Source of the DNA: Ceratobasidium sp. AG-K
Lineage: Eukaryota; Basidiomycota; Agaricomycetes; Cantharellales; Ceratobasidiaceae
Assembly (NCBI GenBank): GCA_037039685.1
Contig: JAWNGF010000008.1
Coordinates: 1,054,001 to 1,118,000 of the forward strand
Length of the DNA stretch: 64,000 nucleotides
Direction of reading: 5' to 3'
The first letter of the stretch is position 1. The number at the start of each line of letters is the position of its first letter. Positions 1 through 10,100 of this stretch are shown here, in pieces. The notes beneath the pieces were generated by a model. The model ran no database searches. It had not been told where the DNA came from and saw only the letters and a list, made by a program, of their open reading frames with translations. The translations under genes were made by a program, and so were the position numbers.

Positions 1-1769
1 GAACTATAGATTGAATATCACGGAATAAAGATATTGCGGTCTCGTCGAGAACCCTATCAGATCCAGTTTGCGATGTTGAAACCTCGCCCGCATGAATGTA
101 TGAGTGCTCCTTCAGGGGGATTTGCCGCACAGCGAGAAAGTCTATGTGCATGTTTAAGCTAGCCATATTATCTTGAATAAGAGACTCGCTCACCTACATA
201 TTCCCGTTCTCGTCCTTCGCATAGAAGTACCCATGCACGGCCTTTTCGCCCGGCCCGAGCCGTTCTGCCCGCTCGATGGCTGTACTGTTTTGGATCCGTT
301 GGGGGGTCATATTGTACTACCACGTCCACGTCAGGAAGATCAAGTCCACGTGCAGCTACATCCGTCGCCAGTAGCAATGAAGGGGAGTCGGGAGTTGATG
401 GATGGGCAGCAAAAGCAGCCAAGGTCGATGCGCGTTTGGCCGGTGTAAGATGACCGTGAAGCGTGAAGATTTTGGTGCTCGATAGCTGTGGAACTCGAGC
501 GAAGATCTGTGGATGCGATTTATTAACCACCTGGCCAAACTATGATAATGATGCTAACCTTGGAAAAATACTCGACACAAGCACAAGTTGCAAAGTAAGA
601 GATAAATCTTGCAGACCCCTGGGTTTCTCGCTCCAGTGACAATATGCGCAGGAACTGGATTGTCTTTTCCTCAGGGCGAGACGAAACAAACGAGTTTTGT
701 AGCCTAAAGTAGCTGTTAGTAACAAATGGAGGACGATATTTCAAGTACGCACGTCGCTGGAGTCCGCCTTTCTGTCATTGCATTCTCACCCGCTTTTCGT
801 TTCTTATTTTCCACCTTGACAACAATCCGTACAGGATTGCGTAATCCTACGCGCACTAGCTCAGATAGGGCATCGGTCATGGTTGCGCTAAATAGTCCAG
901 TCCGACGTTGTTTGGGTAGGTGCTTGAGGATCTTGGTGATTGAGCTGAGAAATCCTAGATCAAGCAACCTAGAAACGAGCCATACTATAAGAGGGGATCC
1001 AGACGCTAAGAAGAATGAACGTACCTATCTGCTTCGTCTAGCACTAACACCTCCAATTCTTTCACGCTCACTCGGGTCGCACCTCGTCCAACAAGGAATT
1101 CTTCTATGCGTCCCGGCGTACCAATCACAATATCCGCCGAGGTATCTAGAAACCTTTGAATATCCTGTGCTGGTGTCGAGTCGACACCTGAAACGAGAAG
1201 TAGTGGAGGTGGGTAGGTGGGTGGCGGCGAGCATTGATCGGACTGCACGCTCTCAGATGTGGGCGGAACAGGTTGAGCATCCAAGAAGAGCCGGAAGATC
1301 GAATGAATTTGGGCCGCTAGTTCCCTATAAAGCGATGAGACAGTGACAAGCCGAATGAGTTCTGGGTTTTCTCACCGGGTTGGGGATATGATAAGAGCCC
1401 CGACTTCATTCTTGCGCAACGGCACTTCTCTCCGAATTAGTTTCTCTACGATTGGGACAACAAACGCCAAGGTTTTGCCTGATCCCGTCACAGCCTTTGG
1501 CTTTGTTATAAAATATGCAGGGTAATATTCATCTAACGTACCTCAACAACCACATCCTTGTGCTTCATAAATAGTGGGATGGTGCTAGCTTGTACTGGGG
1601 TCATTTGAGAGAAACCTTGGGAATCAATAACTTCTTGACTGAAGGCAAACGCTTGGTTCAATATCAGCTGCTTGACAGTGAACACAGGCCCTCACATCCA
1701 TGGAGTAAGTTTTGGGTTGAGTTTTGACCAGGATCCAGCGAAAGATGGTGCTTGAGCGAGAGAGGCCAT
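1..1769 (-). CDS. spb4: ATP-dependent rRNA helicase Spb4/DDX55 (3' end outside window)
   Basis: DEAD-box RNA helicase for 60S ribosomal subunit biogenesis in the nucleolus. Translated across introns it shows the Q-motif region ([13 protein letters not shown]), the Walker A block [32 protein letters not shown], and the second RecA domain ending in [10 protein letters not shown] and [10 protein letters not shown]. The block [10 protein letters not shown] and the sequence after the helicase core ([17 protein letters not shown]) fit the Spb4/DDX55 subfamily. The proposed start at 1769 gives [14 protein letters not shown]. The last visible intron (54 bases, about 123-176) joins EYV to DFLAVRQ. The C-terminal extension runs off the left edge. 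It is divergent from the next gene with a 278-base shared promoter. Family assignment is firm; exact exon borders are by eye. Confidence 0.9.
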
Positions 1770-2047
1770 CGAAGTCCGTCCCAGGTAATATAGTGTATCA
1801 AGTTCGGTACTATAGGATTTCCCGATTTATCTTCAGCAAGCGTATGTTCCGTGTTTATAGTAGTGGATGGAAGAAAGCTCCGGGATAGTTTAGTAGACTA
1901 CAAAGGTGGATAAAAACACGAGCCAAATGATCAACAGGTTGGATCACAAACGTCCCGGTCAAGTGGTGGCAAGCGCCTGGAGAAATTTCATTTGCAAAGG
2001 GCCGACCGCGATCACGTTACTGTCTCCTGGCTCGTTGACCAACCACA

Positions 2048-2380
2048 ATGAGCTCTGATCCTAAAAATACACCCTTTAACTCCAACCTACCGGCTGACAA
2101 TCAGCCAAACGAAATCAATGAAGTGAAGCTGCTTGAAGATGCTCTAGCGGGTATCAATACTGTGCTGAGCCGTGAAGGCAATGAATTGAGCGAGCGGGAC
2201 TTGGCACGCCTCCTGAAGGAGCTGGACGCAGCCGAGGGTGTGGCGGACGATGTTGAAGGGAAGCTGGACGAACTGTTGAAGAACTTGGGAGGGATAATTG
2301 GTGACTTGGAAAGTGGCCAACAAGGAAGCGGGATACCAGAGGCAGCACATAGGGCCACATCAGGTGGAAAGCAACCCTGA
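2048..2380 (+). CDS. small acidic conserved-looking protein, 110 aa, unknown function
   Basis: A single uninterrupted 110-codon frame starting with MSSDPKNTPFNSNLP. I do not recognise the family. The protein is rich in Glu, Asp and Leu, with a central stretch (about residues 25-90) of heptad-like leucines (ELSERDLARLLKELDAAEG, KLDELLKNLGGIIGDLE) that predicts a helical or coiled-coil core, and a polar, Gly/Ser-rich tail. No signal peptide, membrane segment or metal motif is visible. It is divergent from the Spb4 helicase and convergent with Dph4, whose stop codon lies only about 60 bases beyond its own, so the 3' UTRs must overlap. An uninterrupted frame with biased composition supports a real gene in this intron-rich genome. 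Confidence 0.65.
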   Translation: MSSDPKNTPFNSNLPADNQPNEINEVKLLEDALAGINTVLSREGNELSERDLARLLKELDAAEGVADDVEGKLDELLKNLGGIIGDLESGQQGSGIPEAAHRATSGGKQP

Positions 2381-2439
2381 GTTCAGCAACTTGTAAGCAA
2401 CAATTGGCCAGCTCGTCCCCAAGCAGCTGTTTGACTGGT

Positions 2440-2949
2440 TTATAGATTATTGGATCTAACGTCGCTGTCGCCCGATACATCCTCAACCGCCTCGTAACCC
2501 ACCCAAATGATCTCTGAACAACCGGTACATCCAATGTAATGTATACCCCCTTCAAGTTCATCCTCTGTAACGATGAAGATGTTCCCACATCGACAAGGGT
2601 ATATCCATCTAATGGTCACTTCTCCCTTCCCAGTTGTTTCCTCCTGCGTGAATTCGTCGAGCGATATTTCATTTGCTGGTCTCTGGCTCACTCGGGTTAT
2701 TTGGAGATTTGCTTTCCCTTCCTTCAGCTGTTGATCGTATTCTGTTCGGAGGACAGGGTCGATCAACAAACGATACGCAGCTTGCAATTTAGATATCAGA
2801 GTTGCGGCTGGAGAGTCTAGCACTTGTGAACCATTGGGCTGCTTGTCGGGATGAACCCGCAGGAGTGCCTCGCGATAAGCTTGGCGAATGTCTGCCGTTT
2901 CGGCGTCACTTGACACGCCTAGCACGGTGTAGTGATTTGTAGATTCCAT
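2440..2949 (-). CDS. dph4: Diphthamide biosynthesis protein 4 (J-domain, CSL zinc finger)
   Basis: Single-exon 169-residue co-chaperone. Residues 1-75 form a J domain (NHYTVLGVSSDAETADIRQAY) with the HPD signature in LRVHPDKQPNG. Residues about 110-160 form a DPH/CSL-type zinc finger with paired cysteines in YPCRCGNIFIV and IGCTGCSEIIWVGYE. In yeast and man Dph4/DNAJC24 supports the first step of diphthamide formation on elongation factor 2 by assisting the Dph1-Dph2-Dph3 iron-sulfur system. Length and domain order match the family. The start MESTNHYTVLG places the J domain at the very N-terminus, as usual. Convergent with the 110-aa gene. Confidence 0.92.
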   Translation of the reverse strand: MESTNHYTVLGVSSDAETADIRQAYREALLRVHPDKQPNGSQVLDSPAATLISKLQAAYRLLIDPVLRTEYDQQLKEGKANLQITRVSQRPANEISLDEFTQEETTGKGEVTIRWIYPCRCGNIFIVTEDELEGGIHYIGCTGCSEIIWVGYEAVEDVSGDSDVRSNNL

Positions 2950-3246
2950 TGAACCCTCGTCAGAATGAACTGTAATGTTTTTCAGCGAGATTATCGACCC
3001 GACGGCGGCTACTCACAAAGTGGAAGATTGAGGATCTCCGGATTGCGACTGACTCAGCAGTCTCACGCCATCATTTGTCGTAAATCCGCAAGGAAATCAA
3101 AAACACATTTCATCACCGTTGGCTTTCCCAGGCTAATCTGAGATCTCTCATCCCCGCCTGCAACCTCGAACTCCAGTAAGCGTGTTGTCCAGGTGAATTT
3201 CTAACAGCAGTTAGTGAATTGAACTGGTTTAAACACCTAGCCCACC

Positions 3247-4744
3247 ATGTCCTTCCTTCGTATCGCCTCTCGCAATGTTGTAAGTCTGCACATCCGTTAC
3301 GCATACTACGCACTCATGGAATTATGGGAAAGACTGCTTCTGCTCGCAGATACTCGACAGTCCCACCGAATAGCACCAAATCATCGAATTTGCCACTTTT
3401 GCTCGGCGTAGGCGGTCTACTTGGCCTCGGCGCGTACATTTATACCGACAAGAATGGACCCCAGCCCAAGAAGCCTCTCGTCAGCGCTCTGGACAAGGAT
3501 AATTTCAAGGAGTTTACGGTCAAAAAAGTCGAACCGTACAACCACAATACTGCCAAGTACGTACCTTCCTTCAAACCCAAAACCAAACTTGACCCCGAGT
3601 TAGGTTCACGCTAGATCTCCCAGCGGGACAGGCCACACTCCTGCCTGTTGCGGGCCTTGTATATATGAAGGCTTCCGATTCTGACCCAAACTCGCCGAGG
3701 GATAAGAAGGGAAAGTAGGTTGGAAGTTGCAGGACCCAGATATGCGCTTATCAAAGCTCGGCAGTACCATTGGGCGTCCTTATACCCCAATTTCTGATCC
3801 CGAAAAGGAGGGCGAAGTGACCTTTATGATCAAACGATATGATACTGGTAAGCTGACTAGTCAGGGTTACATCACACATAAAAATTAACTCATAGTGCAT
3901 TCGGCTTGTTCCAGGTAAACTCACTCCCTACATCCATAGCCTCAAGCCAGGGGACAAGGTTTCTGTCAAGGGGCCCATCAGCAAGCGACCGTGGAAGAAC
4001 AACGAGTTTGAGCATGTTGCAATGATTGCTGGTGGAAGCGGGATGTAGGTGATATAGTATGCTGCGCAACTGGATACTAACATTCTGTAGTACTCCCATG
4101 TATCAGGTTTGGCGAACTGCCTTGACGTTGAGATCCATAAACTAAGGCTACGTCTGACAGATTCTAAACCATGCGCTTGCGCAACCCGATGATAAAACAA
4201 AGTTTAAGCTTTTGTTTGGAAATGTTACCCCAGGCGATATTCTGCTCAAGGAAGAGTTTGATCAACTCAAGGCCAAGCATGGCGACCGTTTCGACGTTGT
4301 CTATATAGTCGACAAGGGTGACAAGACCTGGACTGGTAAGATGTCTCCCTGAGATGGTTCATTCATTCTGAATTACAGGTTTGTAGGCCCAACCGGATTC
4401 ATAAATGCAGATCTGTTGAAAAAGGAGGTTGCCCCTGCGTCTTTGAAAGAAAAGGTTATGGTCTTTATCTGTGGCACGTACTCTTGTTCACACAGTTGGC
4501 AAACCGCCCTAACATTGCATATAGGCCCACCTGCCCAGGTTGATGCTATCGCTGGTAAGCCTTCCAAGGACTCTAAAGTATACCGTTGATTTAAAACTAC
4601 GCTTTAGGTAAGAAAGATGGAATGAAACAAGGACCACTAGGGGGAACATTGAAGGACCTCGGATATACTTCAGAACAGGTAGGCAAAATCCGATTCCCTA
4701 GTCGAAATCGTCGTTGACACTGGTTGTAGGTCTTCAAATTTTAG
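3247..4744 (+). CDS. mcr1: NADH-cytochrome b5 reductase, mitochondrial outer-membrane type
   Basis: Flavoprotein passing electrons from NADH to cytochrome b5 and related acceptors. The start at 3247 gives MSFLRIASRNV before the first intron. The next exon holds a single hydrophobic segment (LPLLLGVGGLLGLGAYIY) that fits the Mcr1 membrane anchor. Then come the FAD-binding motif GRPYTPISD, the KPGDKVSVKGPISKRPW loop, and the NADH site with IAGGSGITPMYQ. The protein ends in VFKF, the characteristic C-terminus of the family, in a tiny last exon. At least seven short introns must be removed; one of 50 bases (3717-3766) joins KKGN to TIGRPYTP. Length after splicing is about 330 residues, normal for Mcr1. 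Confidence 0.92.
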
Positions 4745-5016
4745 ATCGACTAGTTGATTATAGATAAACTGTATCTAAAGTACATTAAAACAAACGTGCA
4801 AATGTAGACCTTTTCCAGGTGTTGTGCTGCGCCTGAGCAATTCATGTGGGCTCTTCCATATCTTTCAGAGCCAAACAAATGCCGACGCTGTTTCTGGTCG
4901 CGTCATGTGATTGATCCACAGCCACTCCTACTTCGGAACGGATCATGACGCCAGTACATATACTCGATCCACACACGGGGAAATCTTTTACTGTGAGCTA
5001 GTCTTCCTCAATAAAT

Positions 5017-7790
5017 ATGATTCCAACCAGCAAAAAAGCGACTGTAAATGTCCTACGACAAACCTCGATTTCGACTGCTAGAGGGCCTGCTTTGGCTGCT
5101 TTGGTCACAGAGTCGGCTAGGGGCATAACTTTGACCCCACCAACGCGTTCGGGCCGACGTGGTGCGCTAGTCTCTCGAACTCCTCGGTCCAACGCTATTG
5201 GAATGAGCCGTGGTTTTGCGTCGTGTACGTTGAGCGACGTGTTTGTGTGCTGGAACTCAATGACTTCTTTTAGTTTCTCCGCCGGCGTCGTCAAAAAGCT
5301 TGGAACTGCAAAGCCTTTGTTTGACAAGATTCTAATCGCTAATAGGTATGTATGTCCGAGCTGTGAACAGTATAAGCACATTCTAATACGGAGCAGAGGG
5401 GAGATTGCATGCCGAGTTATTCGGACGGCACGGAAACTCGGAGTGAAGACCGTAGCGGTCTATAGTGAAGTTGATCGAGACGCATTGCACGTAAAGATGG
5501 TAATATTGCCTGTATAATCAACACTGCAGTTACACTAGTGCTAACCTTGAGCATTCAGGCCGACGAGGCTTATTGCATCGGTCCCGCACCATCATCGGAG
5601 AGCTACTTGCGAATGGATAAAATAATTGATGTTGCAAAACAGAGCGGTGCACAGGCCATTCATCCAGGGTAAGCGTAAAAATCAGCTGAGTGCTTGAAAC
5701 TAACCATTATGAAGCTATGGCTTCCTGTCTGAGAATGCCATCTTTGCTCAACAACTCGCCGATGCAGGATTGACATTTATTGGACCACCCGCCTCCGCCA
5801 TCATTGCAATGGCGTCCAAGTCCGAGTCCAAGGATATTATGACTCGTGCTGGCGTCCCTTGCGTGCCAGGTTACCACGGATCCGAACAATCTCCCGCCAA
5901 ACTCTTGTCTGAATCCAAGAGCATTGGATTCCCAGTTTTGATAAAGGCCGTTCTCGGTGGGGGAGGAAAGGGCATGAAAATCGCGTATTCGGCTGAGGAG
6001 TTCGAAGATGCCCTTGCGTCTGCTCAGCGGGAGGCTGCCAAGTCGTTTGGGGACTCTCGAGTGCTGGTTGAAAAGTACATCGAGCGTCCGAGGCATGTTG
6101 AAGTACAGGTATTTGGCGATAAGAAAGGAAACGTTGTTAGCCTTTGGGAACGGGACTGTTCGGTCCAAAGAAGACACCAGAAGATTATTGAGGAGGCACC
6201 AGCGCCTGGTTTGAGCGAGGACGTTCGCCAGGATCTAGGTGAGAAGGCCGTGGCAGCTGCCAAGGCTGTTGGGTATGTGGGTGCTGGGACGGTAAGTGCA
6301 GGCTCGTATCACCCACCCACCCATCGGCTGATTCCCTTTGTATTAGGTCGAATTTATTTTTGATAACGATACCCAACAATTCTACTTTATGGAGATGAAT
6401 ACCCGGTTGCAAGTCGAGGTGAATACCTTGGCTTATCCTCATGATCATTACTAAATCAGAACCCATAAAGCATCCAATTACTGAAATGATTACTCAACAA
6501 GATCTAGTACAATGGCAACTCGAGGTACGGGCGCCAGGGCCATCGTATCCCACTCTAACGCTTGTTCTAGGTCGCATCGGGTAATCCGCTTCCATTGCAG
6601 CAACATGAGATCCCGCGAATTGGACATGCTTTTGAAGCGCGGTAAGTATCCCATCCATTGCTTGTCACCTAGCTCACACTGTAATACAGCATATATGCGG
6701 AGAACCCACGTAATAATTTTATGCCCGACGTCGGGCCCCTCCTTCATCTAACAACCCCCGCTCCTTCTGAATCCGTACGCCTCGAAGACGGCTTTGAAGC
6801 TGGCTCCCAAATCGAAGTGTTCTATGACCCTTTGATTGCTAAACTAGTTGTTCACGGCCGAGATCGCACTGAAGCCCTTCGTGTACTTCGAAAGGCTTTG
6901 GAAGAGTACCATGTGGTCGGGCTTAGTACAAATATCGAGTTTTTGCATACTCTCGCGAGCCATAATGCATTTATTCGAGCGGAGGTCGAGACCGGGTTTA
7001 TACAGGTCAGTTGATTTCTTGGTTGCATACACCACCTAACCCGAGCTTCTAGAAATACCATAATGAACTACTACCACCCATCACCGAGCCAGCACCAGAG
7101 ATTCTCGCTCAGGCGGCGCTCTTTGTCGCCCTCCGAGATCAACCTATTCTCCCAGCGGAGAACAACCCATCGCCGTGGACTACACTCTCGGCTCGCCGCT
7201 TCGGTGGCGACCTGCACGAACGACGGGTGTTATTTCAACATGAAAGCCTCGTCGATACTCCCCTTGAGGCAATCGTCACTTCCGTGTCACCTGGCAAATA
7301 CAAAGTCCAGGTTATCACCCCCACGACAAATCAAACATTCGTGGACGTTTCAGCACGACTCGGGACAGGAAGTTCCACACTCATAGAAAGTACGATCAAT
7401 AACGATCTCAGACGCACAACTATTGTACCACAATCTCCAGCAGCAACGGGACTGAACACTTCGCCAGAGCGCTTGCACGTGTTCCACGGAGGGTCCAAGA
7501 CGGTGTTAATGATTCCTCCTCCAAAATGGCTCTTGTCCTTGGGTAATGACCTTGCCAAGAGCGTTGGGGGTGGATCAATTCGTGCGCCTATGCCGAGCGT
7601 TGTCGTAGAGGTCAAGGTACGCGTGGGCGACAGCGTAAAGAGGGGTGACACTGTTGTCGTCTTGGAGAGCATGAAGACGGAAACCGTGTTGCGCGCTGCA
7701 GTCGATGGGAAAGTCGAAAACGTGGGGTGTGCGGCTGGAGAAATGGTCGAAGAGGGGAGAGAATTGGTTGGAATTCGGACCGCAGAATAG
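5017..7790 (+). CDS. mccA: Methylcrotonoyl-CoA carboxylase alpha subunit (biotin carboxylase + biotin carrier)
   Basis: Subunit that carboxylates its own biotin with ATP and bicarbonate; in fungi this serves mitochondrial leucine catabolism. The N-terminus is Arg/Ser/Thr rich with no acids ([17 protein letters not shown]), fitting a presequence. In order: biotin carboxylase N domain ([20 protein letters not shown]), ATP-grasp ([49 protein letters not shown]), the C domain ([13 protein letters not shown]), a linker, and the biotinyl domain ending in [14 protein letters not shown]. The biotin Lys is in ESMKTE rather than the common AMKM. About seven introns are needed. MCC-alpha is preferred over propionyl or acetyl-CoA carboxylase by size and lack of a transferase domain; the beta subunit is not in the window. 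Confidence 0.85.
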
Positions 7791-7941
7791 TTGTATGGAG
7801 CACTTGGGATACTCTAATACAAACGTGAACGCAATCGACACTTCTTGGCACAAGAGCCCACTGTCATTTTGCATGATATTCACTACTTGTCCGTAAATCC
7901 AACAACTCGAAATAAATAGCGAAAACACTGTTCGTATAGAT

Positions 7942-9179
7942 CTAGTAAGGTCTCGTGCTCACAGGAGCATACCCAGTCTTTCCACGCCGACCCGGAGGTG
8001 GCACTGTTTCAATTGATGGTCCGCCTGTTACTGAAGGTCCAGAACTTGTAAAGTAGCTCTCAGATTCTGCGTCGTCATAGCGAGGTGAGTACTGAGGAGG
8101 CAGTTCGCTAGGCTCTGAATGTGCGACATAGCCCAGAGGGGGGGCCGAAGGCTGTGGATGGTATGCAAAAGGCATCACCGTAGCATGTTGAGCTACTTCT
8201 GGAACGTCGTCGGGCTTGCGTGACTTGCGAAAGCGGAATACAACAAATGCTATAATAAGAAGGACTGCAATGCCTCCAATTATCTGAAAGCCTGTCAGTA
8301 ATGGCCAGTTAAATGTGGTTGAAACTCACCCCGCCAACGATTGCTCCCACAGGAGTGGTCTTTGGGTCACTGGGAATTAATATCAGTGCACTGAGCCTAC
8401 TAGTAGACTGGCAAGACCCACCCTTGAACAGCTCCCGCCTGGCTCGCCCAAGGTTAGTTGATATATGCAACATTACCTAAGACTCACGGTTGATGTGGGT
8501 GTGCCAGTAGTTCGAGTGGCGGTTGCACCGTACTTTGAAGACATAGACTATGCAAAACAAAGAGTTGAGACGTATGCGACAAGTGTTAAAAAGATTCGCC
8601 TACAGCGACAGATTGTACACTAATGCTGGATGCAACTGCCTGTGCGCTGGGCTGCGGTCAACCTGGTGAGACGGATTTGAGAACATGTGGCGCTCATACT
8701 TGCCTGAACTGTGATGTATCTTGACGTCGCGGCGTTGACATTAGCGCTGCTAACGAGTCTAAATCGCAAGGTCGTCCCAGCCGATTGATTGCATTCCCTG
8801 CACCGGCATTGAGTATTCGTAGCGCCATGTCAAAGTACTCGTACCAGTAGAAAACCGTCTCGTTGCCGTTGGTAAGGACCAGCCCAACTTGTTCATCATC
8901 CGCATTGGGAACTTGTTTAAGGACCGTCATTGTATAAGGAAACTAGCGTGCAGTGGTCAGTATGCGCACTTCTGGGATAGTGGAGTACTAACAGAAAAAC
9001 CTCCGCCATCATCAGTAATTTGGAACCGTCCTGTTGCCCCTTCTAAACAAAAGGTCAAGGTTTGTCAAACATTCCAACGGTGTGCACGGACCTGCGATGC
9101 TTCCCGGAGGCAAAAAGCCCCATCCAGATACTAGACCAAAGAAGCAGGTGATAGCAAGAAATGGGCTTAAAATACGCAT
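7942..9179 (-). CDS. Type I membrane protein with PPxY tail, paralogue 1 of 3
   Basis: Unrecognised family; structure is clear. The start at 9179 gives a signal peptide (MRILSPFLAITCFFGLVSG) followed by a mature N-terminus beginning WGFLPPG. A secreted domain of roughly 150 residues spans several short exons (QVPNADDEQVGLVLTNGNE, YWYEYFDMALRIL). One membrane helix follows (IIGGIAVLLIIAFVVFRF), then a basic stop-transfer RKSRK and a cytoplasmic tail with PFAYHP, the PPxY motif in LPPQYSPRYDD, and a terminal GYAPVSTRPY. The same plan, including W-x-F after the signal peptide, PF-x-Y, PPxYSP and a Y-x-PV end, recurs in the genes at 11930-13267 and 14389-15591. PPxY motifs are known ligands of WW domains such as those of Nedd4/Rsp5 ubiquitin ligases; that link is inference here. 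Confidence 0.7.
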
Positions 9180-9771
9180 GGCGGTCAGTACGGTTGGCGA
9201 GTGTGGTCGTCGTCTTGAATATGCGGCCTAGTCTGGGACCACCGGCAACATCATCTGATCGTGGCTGTGAGTTTAAATTGAATGCGTGCGACAATCGCCA
9301 AAAGCGCAAACTCTTTTCAAATCAATGATATTACGTGAGCTTCCGAGACCAAGCAATTGCCAGAATGGCGCCGGCCACATATCTCGGGCGTCTGTTGTCC
9401 ACAAATTTGGCTATAGCGGGTCCTTCATTGATCGGACCTTTGGTCGAGGCGGGTAGTTTGCATTGCTGAATGGGAGAACCCTCGGCGGTTAACATAACGG
9501 AACTACATATGTACTCGGGGAACAACTCCCAGTACTGCTCATTGATACTAGCACTCTGGACGCATCATCTGGTTACCCTGACAAAGACACTCGAAAGCTC
9601 ACGTTAGTCTGTCACTCGAGCGAGTAATAATGTAGCTCACTAGTTATTATTTCGTAAGGACTAGGCGAGTTGACCCTCTGTATATCACCCACTTGGTTTC
9701 ACGCTCTGTCCGCATGAGTCCGCATGGGGGAGCAAATGGCTACATATCTGAGTTATGGGAGTTGTAACCAA
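9180..9771. other. Intergenic region with one unassigned open stretch
   Basis: Between the first PPxY gene and the tRNA. On the minus strand 9331-9549 stays open and reads SINEQYWELFPEYICSS followed by a basic segment ending AIAWSRKLT; it has no good start and no recognised domain, so it may be a lost exon or chance. No other coding signal is seen. The rest is the likely upstream region of the minus-strand gene and of the tRNA. Confidence 0.4.
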
Positions 9772-9890
9772 GGCATGATGGCCGAGCGGTCTAAGGCGAC
9801 GCACTCAAGTTTGTTTGTACATACTTGGCCTTGTTTGGCTACATTTGCGTTCCGGGTTCCCGGGCGAGAGTTCGAATCTCTCTCATGTCA
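9772..9890 (+). tRNA. tRNA-Leu(CAA) with a 35-base intron
   Basis: The acceptor stem GGCATGA (9772-9778) pairs with TCATGTC (9883-9889), with A as discriminator base at 9890. The D arm is GCC-GAGCGGTCTAA-GGC. The anticodon stem ACGCA (9799-9803) pairs with TGCGT (9846-9850). The loop CTCAAG carries anticodon CAA (9806-9808); the intron 9810-9844 lies after position 37, the canonical site. A long variable arm (CCGGG-TT-CCCGG) marks a class II leucine tRNA. The T arm is GAGAG-TTCGAAT-CTCTC. All stems pair fully, with one G-U in the acceptor. An intron in tRNA-Leu(CAA) is usual in fungi. Confidence 0.95.
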
Positions 9891-9891
9891 C

Positions 9892-9895
9892 TTTT
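9892..9895 (+). terminator. RNA polymerase III terminator of the tRNA
   Basis: A run of four T begins two bases after the discriminator base, and a second T4 run lies at 9900-9904. This is the normal Pol III stop signal for the tRNA-Leu gene. Confidence 0.7.
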
Positions 9896-9940
9896 GCCCC
9901 TTTTACTGCTGCTTTCTCTTTACTCACACCAAAGCATCAC

Positions 9941-9970
9941 GGGCGAGAGTCCGAATCTCTCTCTCTTGTC
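9941..9970 (+). repeat. Partial duplicate of the tRNA-Leu T arm and 3' end
   Basis: GGGCGAGAGTCCGAATCTCT here repeats 9862-9881 of the tRNA (GGGCGAGAGTTCGAATCTCT) with one change in the T loop (TTC to TCC), followed by an expanded CT stretch and a degenerate acceptor end. No 5' half, anticodon stem or D arm precedes it, so it is a fragment and not a second tRNA. It contains most of a B box. Confidence 0.7.
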
Positions 9971-10100
9971 GTGTCAACTCTGGTTGTTTTGTCTTCGCTT
10001 TCATCGGAATCGATCAAGCCGTTCATCCATAGGATGCGAGTCGCCCCGCGAGCCCCGCGGGCACCGAATGGGGTGTCGTCCAACAGTCACGCCATAGACG

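Noticed and set aside
141..176. Very short (22 or 39 base) intron in spb4 at the exon after EYV
   Set aside because: A 54-base intron with acceptor CACATAG joins EYV directly to [13 protein letters not shown], giving the expected family sequence; the shorter options are below usual intron size or create a stop.
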